Below are positions 27,599 through 36,265 of a DNA stretch of 64,000 nt, in pieces. Positions within the stretch are counted from its first letter, which is position 1. Each line of letters starts with the position of its first letter. A program made the translations under genes and the position numbers. The DNA comes from Arthrobacter sp. M4. GTDB taxonomy: Bacteria; Actinomycetota; Actinomycetes; Actinomycetales; Micrococcaceae. The stretch is from NCBI RefSeq assembly GCF_020251205.1, contig NZ_JAIWYX010000002.1, forward strand, positions 248,001-312,000, in the 5' to 3' direction. The notes beneath the pieces were generated by a model. It ran no database searches. It worked only from the letters and a program-made list of their open reading frames with translations, and had not been told where the DNA came from.

Positions 27599-28266
27599 TG
27601 TCACGGGCCCTGATCATCGTCGACGTACAAAACGACTTCTGCGAGGGAGGATCGCTGGCAGTCGAGGGCGGCGCCGCGGTGGCAGGCGCCATCAGCGAAT
27701 ACGTCGACGCCAACCACCGCCATTTCGACCACATTGTGGCCACCCAGGACTGGCACATTGAACCGGGGGAACACTTCGCGGACCAGCCCGACTTCATCGA
27801 CAGCTGGCCCCCGCACTGTGTTGCGGGAACCCGGGGTGCGGAACTCCATCCCGAGCTGGACACCGAATACATCCAGGCATTCTTCCGCAAAGGACAGTTC
27901 GCAGCGGCCTACTCGGGGTTCGAAGGTGTCCTTACCCCGGAGGACGAGGTTCCCGCGGGCGGGGCGGCCATGGGCCGGTCCGCTGCTCCTCCCGGCGCCG
28001 GCCCCGCCGAGGACGCCGGGACGGACGAGGAATCAGCCAAGGACGCCATTGGCCTTGACGACTGGCTGCAGAGCCACGGCGTGGAGGACGTCGTCGTTGT
28101 GGGAATCGCCACCGACTATTGCGTGAAAGCCACAGCGCTGGACGCCGTGCAAGCGGGATACTCCGTGACGGTACTGCGAGACCTGACGGCCGGGATTGCA
28201 CCGGACCTCAGCGAGACCATCGCCGAACTGGAACTCGGCGGCGTCGAGGTCGAAGTCTCCCACTGA
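27598..28266 (+). CDS. pncA: Nicotinamidase PncA
   Basis: This 222-residue cysteine hydrolase converts nicotinamide to nicotinate, the substrate of the preceding gene product. The catalytic triad is D9, K98 and C175 (in ATDYCV). The metal site includes D51, H53 and H59 (TQDWHIEPGEH). Residues about 112-151 are a Pro/Ala/Gly- and acid-rich insertion absent from the roughly 186-residue classical PncA. The ATG overlaps the pncB stop. Confidence 0.94.
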   Translation: MSRALIIVDVQNDFCEGGSLAVEGGAAVAGAISEYVDANHRHFDHIVATQDWHIEPGEHFADQPDFIDSWPPHCVAGTRGAELHPELDTEYIQAFFRKGQFAAAYSGFEGVLTPEDEVPAGGAAMGRSAAPPGAGPAEDAGTDEESAKDAIGLDDWLQSHGVEDVVVVGIATDYCVKATALDAVQAGYSVTVLRDLTAGIAPDLSETIAELELGGVEVEVSH

Positions 28267-28288
28267 GTCTCCTACTGAGCGGCGGGCC

Positions 28289-30061
28289 CTACTGCCGACC
28301 CACGAACCAGTCCCGCAGCTTTGCCAGCCGGGCCTTGAGTTCCGCCTCGCTTGCCTGGGCCACGGCAGGGCCACCGCAAACGTCCCTCAGCTTGTTGTGG
28401 ATGACTCCGTGGGGCGTTCCCGTCCGGGCACTCCATGCCGACACATTCTTAGCCAGCTCATTGCGCAGGTCCATCAGCAGGCGGTGGTCCGGGACGGCCG
28501 GAGCATCGGATGGTGACTGCGCGGGCTTCTTCTTCCGGGACAGCTGCTCGTGCTGGCGCTGCCGAAGGAGCACGCCCACCTGCTCGGCGTCGAGCAGTCC
28601 GGGAATACCAAGGAAATCCAATTCCTCTTCGGAACCGATGTCTCCTCCGGTCCCGAACTCGCCGCCGTCGAAAAGTACACGGTCAAACGAGGCCTGCGAA
28701 TCCAATGCCTCGAATTTGCCCTTGGTGAGCTGGTCCGAGGCCTTGTCCTCACGGTTGGCTTCTGCCATCAAGGACTCTTCGGCGTCGAACAAACCGTCCT
28801 CGTCCTGCTGCGGACGGTCAAGGGCGTGGTCCCGCTCCGCTTCCATCGAGTTGGCTAGGGCCAAAAGCGGCGGCACTGACGGCAGGAAGACGGACGCCGT
28901 CTCGCCGCGCTTGCGGGCACGCACAAAGCGTCCCACGGCCTGGGCAAAGAACAACGGCGTGGAAGTGGACGTTGCGTAAACACCAACAGACAGCCTGGGA
29001 ACGTCAACGCCTTCAGACACCATACGAACGGCAACCATCCAGCGCTTGTCGCCGTCGGAATATTCCTCGATCTTGCTGGAGGCCTTGGCATCATCCGAGA
29101 GGATCACTGTGGGGGACTCCCCCGTAATCTTCTTCAGCTGCCCTGCATACGCCCGCGCATCCTCGTGGTCCGTTGCTATGACCAGGCCGCCAGCGTCCGG
29201 AACCGTGCGACGAACCTCGCTGAGCCGCTTGTCAGCCGCGGACAGCACGGCCGGGATCCACTCCCCGGCCGGATTCAGGGCAGTCCGCCAGGCCTGGGAG
29301 GTGACGTCCTTCGTGACAGCGGCCTCGCCAAGCGAGGCCGCCATCTCATCTCCGGCGCTGGTGCGCCACCGCATCTGGCCGGAATAGGCCATAAACAGGA
29401 CTGGTCGGACCACGTGGTCGCGCAGGGCATTGCCGTAGCCATAGGTGTAGTCGGCCTTGGAACGCCGAATCCCTTCGCGATCCTCGACGTAGTCCACAAA
29501 CGGGATGGGGGAAGTGTCCGAGCGAAAAGGCGTGCCGGTCAGCGCCAACCGTCGAACGGCAGGGTCGAACGCTTCCCTGAGGCCGTCGCCCCACGACAGC
29601 GCCTCGCCGCCGTGGTGGATTTCGTCAAGGATCACCAGCGTTCGTGCGGCCTCGGTTTTTGCCCTGTGCAGGAGCGGTTTGCTGGCCACCTGGGCATAGG
29701 TGACTGCCACGCCGATAAAGCCGCGGCCATGCTGGCCGTCCGAGTTCTTGAAGTTGGGGTCGATCGCGATGCCTACCCGGGCCGCGGCATCGGCCCACTG
29801 CCGCTTAAGGTGGTCCGTCGGCGCCACGATCACCACACGGTTGACGACCCCGGAATCGATCAGGATGGACGCCACGCGCAGCGCGAACGTGGTCTTGCCG
29901 GCGCCCGGCGTTGCCACGGCCAGGAAGTCCTTGGGCGCTCTCGTCAGATAAAGGTCCAGCGCTTCCTGCTGCCAGGCCCGGAGTTTGGGCGCCGTTCCCC
30001 AGGCTGCGCGTTCAGGATACGCCGGGGGCAGAACGGGTCCGCCGAATAGGGTCTCAGTCAC
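28289..30061 (-). CDS. Superfamily 2 DEAD/DEAH-type helicase
   Basis: This 590-residue helicase has the Q-like LRAWQQEALD, Walker A ATPGAGKTT near residue 52, motif II LDEIHH, motif III ALTGTPF and motif VI QAVGRFVRARKRG. The C-terminal 150 residues are charged with no recognised domain. The GTG at 30061 overlaps the upstream MFS stop as GTGA and has GGTGGAG before it. Similar stand-alone helicases are widespread in actinobacteria. Nucleic-acid substrate and role are unknown, and no methylase or nuclease is adjacent to suggest a defence system. Confidence 0.88.
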   Translation of the reverse strand: MTETLFGGPVLPPAYPERAAWGTAPKLRAWQQEALDLYLTRAPKDFLAVATPGAGKTTFALRVASILIDSGVVNRVVIVAPTDHLKRQWADAAARVGIAIDPNFKNSDGQHGRGFIGVAVTYAQVASKPLLHRAKTEAARTLVILDEIHHGGEALSWGDGLREAFDPAVRRLALTGTPFRSDTSPIPFVDYVEDREGIRRSKADYTYGYGNALRDHVVRPVLFMAYSGQMRWRTSAGDEMAASLGEAAVTKDVTSQAWRTALNPAGEWIPAVLSAADKRLSEVRRTVPDAGGLVIATDHEDARAYAGQLKKITGESPTVILSDDAKASSKIEEYSDGDKRWMVAVRMVSEGVDVPRLSVGVYATSTSTPLFFAQAVGRFVRARKRGETASVFLPSVPPLLALANSMEAERDHALDRPQQDEDGLFDAEESLMAEANREDKASDQLTKGKFEALDSQASFDRVLFDGGEFGTGGDIGSEEELDFLGIPGLLDAEQVGVLLRQRQHEQLSRKKKPAQSPSDAPAVPDHRLLMDLRNELAKNVSAWSARTGTPHGVIHNKLRDVCGGPAVAQASEAELKARLAKLRDWFVGRQ

Positions 30062-31467
30062 GCCGACTCCACCTGCTTCGATTCGATCGCCTGGCCGGGT
30101 GCTCCGGCCGCCACCCGGCTTCGTGCAGCTGCCGGAATGCCCAGCAGGGCGATGGCCCCCAGCGAAACCCAAATAACCACAAAAACACCAATCTGTTCCG
30201 GATGTTCCGGCGCATGCAGGGCGGCAAAGACCGCCCCGGCACCGGCCGTACCTGCCACTGAGCCAAGCTGGTCTGCCAACTGCAACGAAGCAGAATTGCG
30301 ACCGCGATCACTCGGTGACGAAAGCTTAAGGACGAGCACTGACGTTGTGGACAATGCCGCGCCCATCGCCAACCCGGCAACGGACCAGTCCAGCATGACC
30401 AGCCAGAGTGGAACGCCGGGCAGGGTCAGCAAGGCCAGGCTGCCGAGAGACAAGCCTGCAGCCAGCGTACTGGCCACCAGAATCCAGTGACGTTCAATCT
30501 TAGCCTTGCCCTGGGCGAATGCCCCGACGGACCACCCCAGCGCGCCGCCAGTCAGCGCCAGGCCGGCGAGGGCGGCGGGGAGTCCATGCACCGTGACAAG
30601 CATCAGTGGCACAAACACCTCGGCACCGAAAAAAGAAAGGGCCAGAATGGCCCGTGTCACCATGACGCTCGGCAATCCTTGCCGAATGGTGAAAACTCCG
30701 GGCGGCAGGAGCCGCGGGACGCCGACGACGACGGCTGCCGCACCGGCAGTGCCGACGGCGGCGGCCAGCCATCCGGGAACTCCGGAACCGCCCGCATGGA
30801 ACGACCATTGGATTGCGAATACCCCCAGTGCGAGGATCAGCCCAAGCACACTGCGGCGCCGGCCGAAAGAAGCGTCCATGGTGGGTTGTGCCGGAGGCCT
30901 CAGACTACGCAGTCGCGGCCACAAAAGGAACAAGGCTGCGGCGATGATGGGAATGACGCCCAGGAAGACCCACCGCCAGCTGACGCTTTGCGCGAGGTAG
31001 CCCGATACGAGGGGCCCAATCAGTGAGGGCAGCACCCACGCAGCTGACATCCATCCGAAGACGACGGCCTGGGCCGCGCCCGGATAGGCCTCACCGATGA
31101 TGACATAAAGCGCTACGATCAGGAACCCGCCACCGAGGCCGGACACTGCCCTTCCCAACACCATCGTCACAAAGGAAAAAGCCGTCCCGGACACCGCCAG
31201 TCCCCCACCCATGAGGAGGAGGCCAGCCAGAAGCGCGGCCCGTGGCCCTTTCAGGTCGCACCAAGCCCCAGCAGCCACAGTGGCAAGAAGGGACGCCGTT
31301 AGGAACAGGGAAAACGCCAGGCCGTAGGCCGACTCACCGCCAAGGTCCCTGGCCACTAGCGGCATCGCTGTGGTGACCGCCATCGCCTCGAAGGCTACAC
31401 AACTGACGAGGGCAATGATGCCGATCGTCAGCGACCGGAAGGCGGGAGAAAGCGGTCCCGCCTCCAC
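30058..31467 (-). CDS. MFS transporter, EmrB/QacA-type
   Basis: This 469-residue protein has about 14 predicted helices. It starts with FRSLTIGIIALVSCVAFEAM and AVTTAMPLVARDL, typical of drug:H+ antiporter-2 family exporters. The GTG at 31467 shares a base with the stop of the DUF3039 gene, and its own stop overlaps the helicase start, so the three are an operon. The substrate is unknown. Confidence 0.85.
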   Translation of the reverse strand: MEAGPLSPAFRSLTIGIIALVSCVAFEAMAVTTAMPLVARDLGGESAYGLAFSLFLTASLLATVAAGAWCDLKGPRAALLAGLLLMGGGLAVSGTAFSFVTMVLGRAVSGLGGGFLIVALYVIIGEAYPGAAQAVVFGWMSAAWVLPSLIGPLVSGYLAQSVSWRWVFLGVIPIIAAALFLLWPRLRSLRPPAQPTMDASFGRRRSVLGLILALGVFAIQWSFHAGGSGVPGWLAAAVGTAGAAAVVVGVPRLLPPGVFTIRQGLPSVMVTRAILALSFFGAEVFVPLMLVTVHGLPAALAGLALTGGALGWSVGAFAQGKAKIERHWILVASTLAAGLSLGSLALLTLPGVPLWLVMLDWSVAGLAMGAALSTTSVLVLKLSSPSDRGRNSASLQLADQLGSVAGTAGAGAVFAALHAPEHPEQIGVFVVIWVSLGAIALLGIPAAARSRVAAGAPGQAIESKQVESA

Positions 31468-31796
31468 TACTTGGAGTTACCCGGGCCGCCCTTGTCCCCG
31501 CCTTCGTTGCCAGGGCGAAGGCCTTCGTAGATTTCCTTGCATGTGGGACACACAGGGAACTTGCGTGGGTCGCGGCCGGGAGTCCAAACCTTGCCGCACA
31601 GGGCAATGACCGGCTCACCCGTCATGGCGGACTCCATGATTTTTTCCTTGCGCACGTAGTGCGCGAATCGCTCGCGGTCGCCGGGCTCAAGTTCCTCCCG
31701 GAGTTCCTCGCGCTCGATGGTGGCGGTGGACGCTCCGGGACCGGAAAGCTCGCGCATGGGGTCGTTTTCGAAGGGATCCGGGGGCAGCGTAGTCAT
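31467..31796 (-). CDS. DUF3039 domain protein
   Basis: This 109-residue protein has the DUF3039 core RFAHYVRKEKIMESAMTGEPV, then IALCGKVW and FPVCPTCKEIY, giving cysteines that probably bind zinc. The tail is Gly/Lys-rich. The ATG at 31796 gives the family-like start TTLPPDPFENDP. DUF3039 is confined to actinobacteria and has no known function. It begins the small operon with the MFS and helicase genes. Confidence 0.88.
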   Translation of the reverse strand: MTTLPPDPFENDPMRELSGPGASTATIEREELREELEPGDRERFAHYVRKEKIMESAMTGEPVIALCGKVWTPGRDPRKFPVCPTCKEIYEGLRPGNEGGDKGGPGNSK

Positions 31797-31813
31797 GCCA
31801 TCCATCTTAGCCG

Positions 31814-32602
31814 CTAGAGTCCCTGCCACTTCGGCTTGTTGTCGAAGGTATGCCGATAGTAGTCCGCCAACTTGAGCGAGGAGGCAGCCGCCTCGTCGAT
31901 CAGGATGGTGGCGTGCGGGTGGAACTGCAGTATGGATGCGGCGCAGATTGCTGCCACCGGCCCCTCCACGAAATCGCGGACTGCCTGCGCTTTTTGGGCG
32001 CCTGTCGCCACCAGGATCACATGCCGGGCGTCCATGATGGTGCCAAGCCCCTGGGTAACGACGTGGTGGGGAACCTCGCTGAGGCCTTTGAAGAACCTGG
32101 CATTGTCCTTCCGCGTCTGTTCGATGAGGGATTTGATGCGTGTCCGCGAGGTAAAGGACGACCCCGGCTCGTTGAAGCCGATATGGCCATCCGTTCCGAC
32201 CCCGAGGATTTGGAGGTCCACGCCTCCAAGCTCAGTCATGGCGTCTTCATAGGCTTGGCACGCTGCCGGGATGTCCTCGGCTGAGCCATCGGGACAGTGG
32301 ACGTTCTCCGGCTGGATGTTGATCCGGTTGGTGAATTCGCGACGAATGACCTCCCGATACGACTCCGGATGGCCTGGCGGGAGTCCCACGTATTCGTCAA
32401 GCGCAAAACCGTGTGCCTGGCTGAAGTCCAGTCCGCGCTCAGCGTGGCGGCGCACCAGTTCGTCGTAGATGGGCAACGGGGACGAACCTGTGGCGAGGCC
32501 CAGGACGGCATTGGGTTTGCGCCGCAACAGTGCTTCTATGGCGTCGGCCGCCAAACCGGCGATTTGACGGGTGCCAGGGAGGATAACAACTTCCAACGCC
32601 AT
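31814..32602 (-). CDS. nagB: Glucosamine-6-phosphate deaminase NagB
   Basis: This 262-residue enzyme converts glucosamine-6-phosphate to fructose-6-phosphate and ammonia. Family stretches are LGLATGSSPLPIYDEL, ALDEYVGLPPGHPESY, LGVGTDGHIGFNEPGSSF and VTQGLGTIMDAR. The ATG at 32602 has GAAAGG upstream. nagA lies 10 kb away on the other strand, so the pathway is split. The DUF3039 gene follows at 17 bp. Confidence 0.96.
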   Translation of the reverse strand: MALEVVILPGTRQIAGLAADAIEALLRRKPNAVLGLATGSSPLPIYDELVRRHAERGLDFSQAHGFALDEYVGLPPGHPESYREVIRREFTNRINIQPENVHCPDGSAEDIPAACQAYEDAMTELGGVDLQILGVGTDGHIGFNEPGSSFTSRTRIKSLIEQTRKDNARFFKGLSEVPHHVVTQGLGTIMDARHVILVATGAQKAQAVRDFVEGPVAAICAASILQFHPHATILIDEAAASSLKLADYYRHTFDNKPKWQGL

Positions 32603-32616
32603 GGCCTTTCTTTTGG

Positions 32617-32639
32617 ACGGCGCACGCGGAGTCCGCCGT
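32617..32639. terminator. Small GC-rich hairpin downstream of ABC permease
   Basis: ACGGCG (32617-32622) pairs with CGCCGT (32634-32639) across an 11-nt loop in the spacer between the permease stop and nagB. It is weak, with no T-run. It may terminate the ABC operon or lie in the nagB leader. Confidence 0.3.
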
Positions 32640-32670
32640 GTTGCTGTTGTTTAGAGGTTAGCGAGCAAGT

Positions 32671-34242
32671 TCACCTGTTTGCCGATAGCTCCGCGAAAAG
32701 CTCCGGCCCCCGGGCATCCAGCCATCGGCCACCCAGGCTAATACCGACCACGAACAGCACTGATCCAAGTACCGTCCCAAGCAGCAGGTTGATCCATCCG
32801 GCAACCCCTGTACCGGAAACCAATTGCCACACGAGGATCGCTGCCTCGGGCAGTACCAGAAGTGTCAGCACCAGCATCCCAATCAGTTGCACAGCGATGG
32901 TCTGGGCAACGTTACCCGGTGGTTTCTTGAACGGGCTTTCACCCGGCAGCGGAACCGCGACTGTGTAGCGGGCCGACACGACCGAAGACAGGCCAAGGCC
33001 CGACAACAGGACGCCGATTGCCAAGCCAAGCATGCCCGGCAGCAATTCCCACTGTGCGGCCATGGCCACCGAGCCAACCGTGAAAATCAGGGTCACGGGC
33101 AGCGCGAAGGACAGGCAGGCCAGGGCCCGGCCAAGCCTGTCATGCACTCCCCTGACACCGCTGGCAAGGTGCAAGGCAAAGGCAGTGCTGTCGTAGGACA
33201 CATCCGCGGAGATGGACCACGCCAGGAGGAAGGCCGTCAAGGGACCAAGCACCAACAGTGGAGCGGATGTGCCGCTCTGACCCACGGGGAAGATCAAGAG
33301 GACAGGCAGCAACGGAACCACCACCAGGGAGCCGGCGTAGCGCGGGTCCCGGAGCCAGTAGTACAGCGCACGCGCTGCCACGGCTCCCGCAGGATGTGCA
33401 GGTAGCGCACGGAAAAGGCCGAGCCTGCCGCCCTTCCTGGCCGTACTCCCGGCGTAGGGAGGAGTGACGAGTGCCCGTTGCAGCAGGAAATGCCACGCCC
33501 CAAAGAGCACCGCCAACGTCAAGGCGGCCACAAGGAACTTGGCCAAGGACGCCAGTAAGTTGCCCGCAGCGAGGTCCGCCCCGAGAGACCAGGCGGCACC
33601 CAACGGAGTCCACGAAACCACCTCCGACAAGTCGATCAGGAAGCTTGCAGACTCTGAAACGCCCGACACTACGCCCGCGAAAATCGGACCGAGGAGCATT
33701 AGCGGAACGATGAACACTATGCTGCTGATGTCCTTGAACCGCCGCGAGGAAGCAAGGCTCGCGGTAGCCGTCGTCACCACTTTGGAGAGCACCACACAGG
33801 TCAGCGCCCCCATTGCGGCCCCTACCAAAGCACCAAAAGCGGCAGCGAAGCTTCGGCTCCAGGTAAAAACAGTTGCCAGGGAGACCATTGCGGTGGCGAT
33901 GCCGGGCAGCCCGATGAAGCCGGCCAGCGCAAGTCCCGCCAGCAACTCACGCGCAGGAATTGCCGACGTCGTAAAGCGTGCAGGGTCAAGGGTCAGGTCG
34001 GCGGCCGACGCAACCAGGGGTACAAGGCTCCAGCCCAGCATGGCGGCGGCACCACCCAGGGTGACCGCAGCCGCTGCCACGTCCAAAGGCGCCCAGCGAA
34101 GGATGAAAAGTGCGAACACCAGGACGGCCACCACGCCCAAGGCGTAAAGCGAGCCGATGATAATGCCAACGAGTTGCCCGGGGCTGCGGCGGAATCCATT
34201 CAGGAGCAGCCGCCACTTCAAGCTCAGGAGGTGCGCAACCAT
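32671..34242 (-). CDS. ABC transporter permease (ABC-2 exporter type)
   Basis: This 523-residue protein has roughly 12 hydrophobic segments and no solute-binding features. It starts with MVAHLLSLKWRLLLNGFRRS, typical of actinobacterial exporter permeases. It overlaps the end of the ATPase gene by 19 bp, so the pair forms one exporter. The substrate is unknown. Confidence 0.85.
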   Translation of the reverse strand: MVAHLLSLKWRLLLNGFRRSPGQLVGIIIGSLYALGVVAVLVFALFILRWAPLDVAAAAVTLGGAAAMLGWSLVPLVASAADLTLDPARFTTSAIPARELLAGLALAGFIGLPGIATAMVSLATVFTWSRSFAAAFGALVGAAMGALTCVVLSKVVTTATASLASSRRFKDISSIVFIVPLMLLGPIFAGVVSGVSESASFLIDLSEVVSWTPLGAAWSLGADLAAGNLLASLAKFLVAALTLAVLFGAWHFLLQRALVTPPYAGSTARKGGRLGLFRALPAHPAGAVAARALYYWLRDPRYAGSLVVVPLLPVLLIFPVGQSGTSAPLLVLGPLTAFLLAWSISADVSYDSTAFALHLASGVRGVHDRLGRALACLSFALPVTLIFTVGSVAMAAQWELLPGMLGLAIGVLLSGLGLSSVVSARYTVAVPLPGESPFKKPPGNVAQTIAVQLIGMLVLTLLVLPEAAILVWQLVSGTGVAGWINLLLGTVLGSVLFVVGISLGGRWLDARGPELFAELSANR

Positions 34243-35141
34243 TCCAGTCCCCCCGCACGATGACCTCCACCGACCAATTGCACGAACCTCTCTTCCAGGC
34301 TCGATCCGGCCCGCACTTCCTCAGTGCGGCCGGAAGCCAGGACCCGCCCGGCAGCGACGATGGCGACGTGGTCACACATCCGCTGCACGAGGTCCATCAC
34401 GTGGCTGGATACGATCACCGTGCCGCCGGAGGCTACGTAACTGTCCAGGATGCTACGAATATTGGCCGCGGAAATCGGATCGACCGACTCGAAGGGCTCA
34501 TCCAGCACCAGCAGTTTCGGGGCGTGGATGAGCGCGGAGGCAAGCGCGATCTTCTTGGTCATGCCGGCCGAATAGTCGACAACCATCGTTCCAGCGTCCT
34601 GCTGGAGGTCTAAGGCTGCGAGCAAGTCTGCCACGCGGGAACGGACAACGTCGCGGTCCATTCCGCGCAATAGGCCGGCGTAGGTCACCAACTGCTCGCC
34701 GCTGAGCCGATCGAACAGTCGCACGCCATCCGGCAATATGCCCATGAGGCGTTTTGCTTCCAGGGGATGGGCCCACACGTCCACGCCGTGCACATGCGCC
34801 GTACCAAAGTCCGGGCGAAGCAACCCCGTTGCCATTGAGAGCGTGGTGGTCTTACCCGCGCCATTTGGACCGACAACACCGTAGAAGGACCCCACAGGGA
34901 CATCCAGGCTGATCCCGTCGACTGCGATCTTCCCGCCGAAACGCTTGGCGACTCCGCGCAGTGCAAGTGCCGGCACATGCGCGTTCTCCGGCAACGGCTC
35001 GGGGAGCCGAGCGTCTCCCTGCCGAGCGTCTCCCCGCCGCGCGTCCGCCTGTGGCGCTCCAATCTGCCGTGGCCCCTGCGGCGCAGGATCGCCTGACGGC
35101 TGCGCCGAATGAGGCGGGAAGGCAGAACCCTGGTCCGTCAT
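34224..35141 (-). CDS. ABC transporter ATP-binding protein
   Basis: This 305-residue ATPase has Walker A GPNGAGKTTT, a signature written YSAGMTKKIALA in place of LSGGQ, Walker B LLVLDEPFESVDP and a switch histidine in VIVSSHVMD. About 60 residues of Pro/Gly-rich linker precede the domain, including the repeat GDARQGDAR. It pairs with the permease downstream. The old-yellow-enzyme gene ends 20 bp upstream on the same strand, so they may share a transcript. Confidence 0.9.
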   Translation of the reverse strand: MTDQGSAFPPHSAQPSGDPAPQGPRQIGAPQADARRGDARQGDARLPEPLPENAHVPALALRGVAKRFGGKIAVDGISLDVPVGSFYGVVGPNGAGKTTTLSMATGLLRPDFGTAHVHGVDVWAHPLEAKRLMGILPDGVRLFDRLSGEQLVTYAGLLRGMDRDVVRSRVADLLAALDLQQDAGTMVVDYSAGMTKKIALASALIHAPKLLVLDEPFESVDPISAANIRSILDSYVASGGTVIVSSHVMDLVQRMCDHVAIVAAGRVLASGRTEEVRAGSSLEERFVQLVGGGHRAGGLEWLRTS

Positions 35142-35161
35142 GGCACAACCCTATCCCGGGA

Positions 35162-36265
35162 TCAGAACACGTGCCGAGGTATGGCCCGCCGGTATTGGGG
35201 CGCCCACTCGAGGTCATGTCCAAGGCTGAAGGCCGCGCGCAGCCACCAATGCGGATCGCGCAGCGCTGCCCTGGCGATAAACACGGCGTCGGCCTGGCCT
35301 GTTGCCAATGAGTGTTCCGCCTGGGTGGCGGACGTCACCAATCCAACGGTTCCGGTGGCTACTCCGGCCTCGCGCCGGATCTTCTCCGAGAAGGCCGTCT
35401 GGTAGCCGAGCCCTACCGGAATGTTTTGATGAGGAACTGCTCCCCCACTGGACACATCCACTAAGTCAACGCCCCGCTCAGCAGCCGCCTTCGAGAGGCG
35501 CACCGACGCGTCAATGTCCACGCCGCCGTCGGCCCAGTCACTCGCCGAGATGCGGAGCAAGAGAGGCATACCATCCGGGATGGCGCCGCGGACCGCGTCA
35601 ATCACGGCGAGGGTCAGGCGGTTGCGGTTCTCTTCGCTTCCGCCCCAGATATCGGTGCGGTTGTTGATCAGCGGGCTTTGGAACTGGTGGAGCAAGTAGC
35701 CGTGGGCGGCATGAATTTCCACGGTGTCGAATCCGGCGTCAACCGCACGCACGGCGGCCGAACGGAAGTCCTGGATGACCTTTCGGATTTCGTCCTCATG
35801 CATGGCGCGGGGCGCCCTGTAACCGTCGAATGCCTGGCTGCCGGGACCAATCGTCTCCCACCCGCCTTCCGCCGGTGGGACAGTCCCCTTGGACTCCGAA
35901 AACGGCGCGTAGGTAGATGCCTTCCGGCCGGCGTGCCCAAGCTGAATCCCGATCCGTGCACCTGCGGCGCTGTGCCGATGGACGAAATCCGTTATCCTGG
36001 CCCACGCGGATGCCTGCTGGTCGTTGTAGAGACCTGCATCCAAGGGACTGATGCGCCCTTCCGGACTGACTGCAGAAGCCTCCGTAAGGATTAGCGCAGC
36101 GCCGCCGGCGGCAAACGATCCAAGGTGCATAAGATGCCAGTCGTTCGGCACACCTTCGCCAGTTTCCGGCGGACAACTGTACTGGCACATCGGCGAAACC
36201 CACCCGCGGTGGGGAAGGGTTAAGGAGCGCAGCGTGAGCGGCGTGAAGAGGGCCGAGGATGCCAT
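35162..36265 (-). CDS. NADH:flavin oxidoreductase, old yellow enzyme family (YqjM-like)
   Basis: This 367-residue TIM-barrel FMN enzyme reduces activated C=C bonds of enones or nitro compounds. Signatures are LFTPLTLRSLTLPHR, VSPMCQYS, TEASAVSPEGRISP, GIQLGHAGRKAS, HAAHGYLLHQF and the C-terminal DAVFIARAALRDPHW. The cysteine in PMCQYS matches the YqjM-type redox-sensing cysteine. Its ATG overlaps the preceding gene's TAA stop (TAATG). The natural substrate is unknown. Confidence 0.92.
   Translation of the reverse strand: MASSALFTPLTLRSLTLPHRGWVSPMCQYSCPPETGEGVPNDWHLMHLGSFAAGGAALILTEASAVSPEGRISPLDAGLYNDQQASAWARITDFVHRHSAAGARIGIQLGHAGRKASTYAPFSESKGTVPPAEGGWETIGPGSQAFDGYRAPRAMHEDEIRKVIQDFRSAAVRAVDAGFDTVEIHAAHGYLLHQFQSPLINNRTDIWGGSEENRNRLTLAVIDAVRGAIPDGMPLLLRISASDWADGGVDIDASVRLSKAAAERGVDLVDVSSGGAVPHQNIPVGLGYQTAFSEKIRREAGVATGTVGLVTSATQAEHSLATGQADAVFIARAALRDPHWWLRAAFSLGHDLEWAPQYRRAIPRHVF

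Noticed and set aside
28289..30061. Stand-alone helicase as part of a phage defence system
   Set aside because: Neighbours are an MFS exporter, DUF3039 and nagB with coupled starts; no nuclease, methylase or other defence partner is present.
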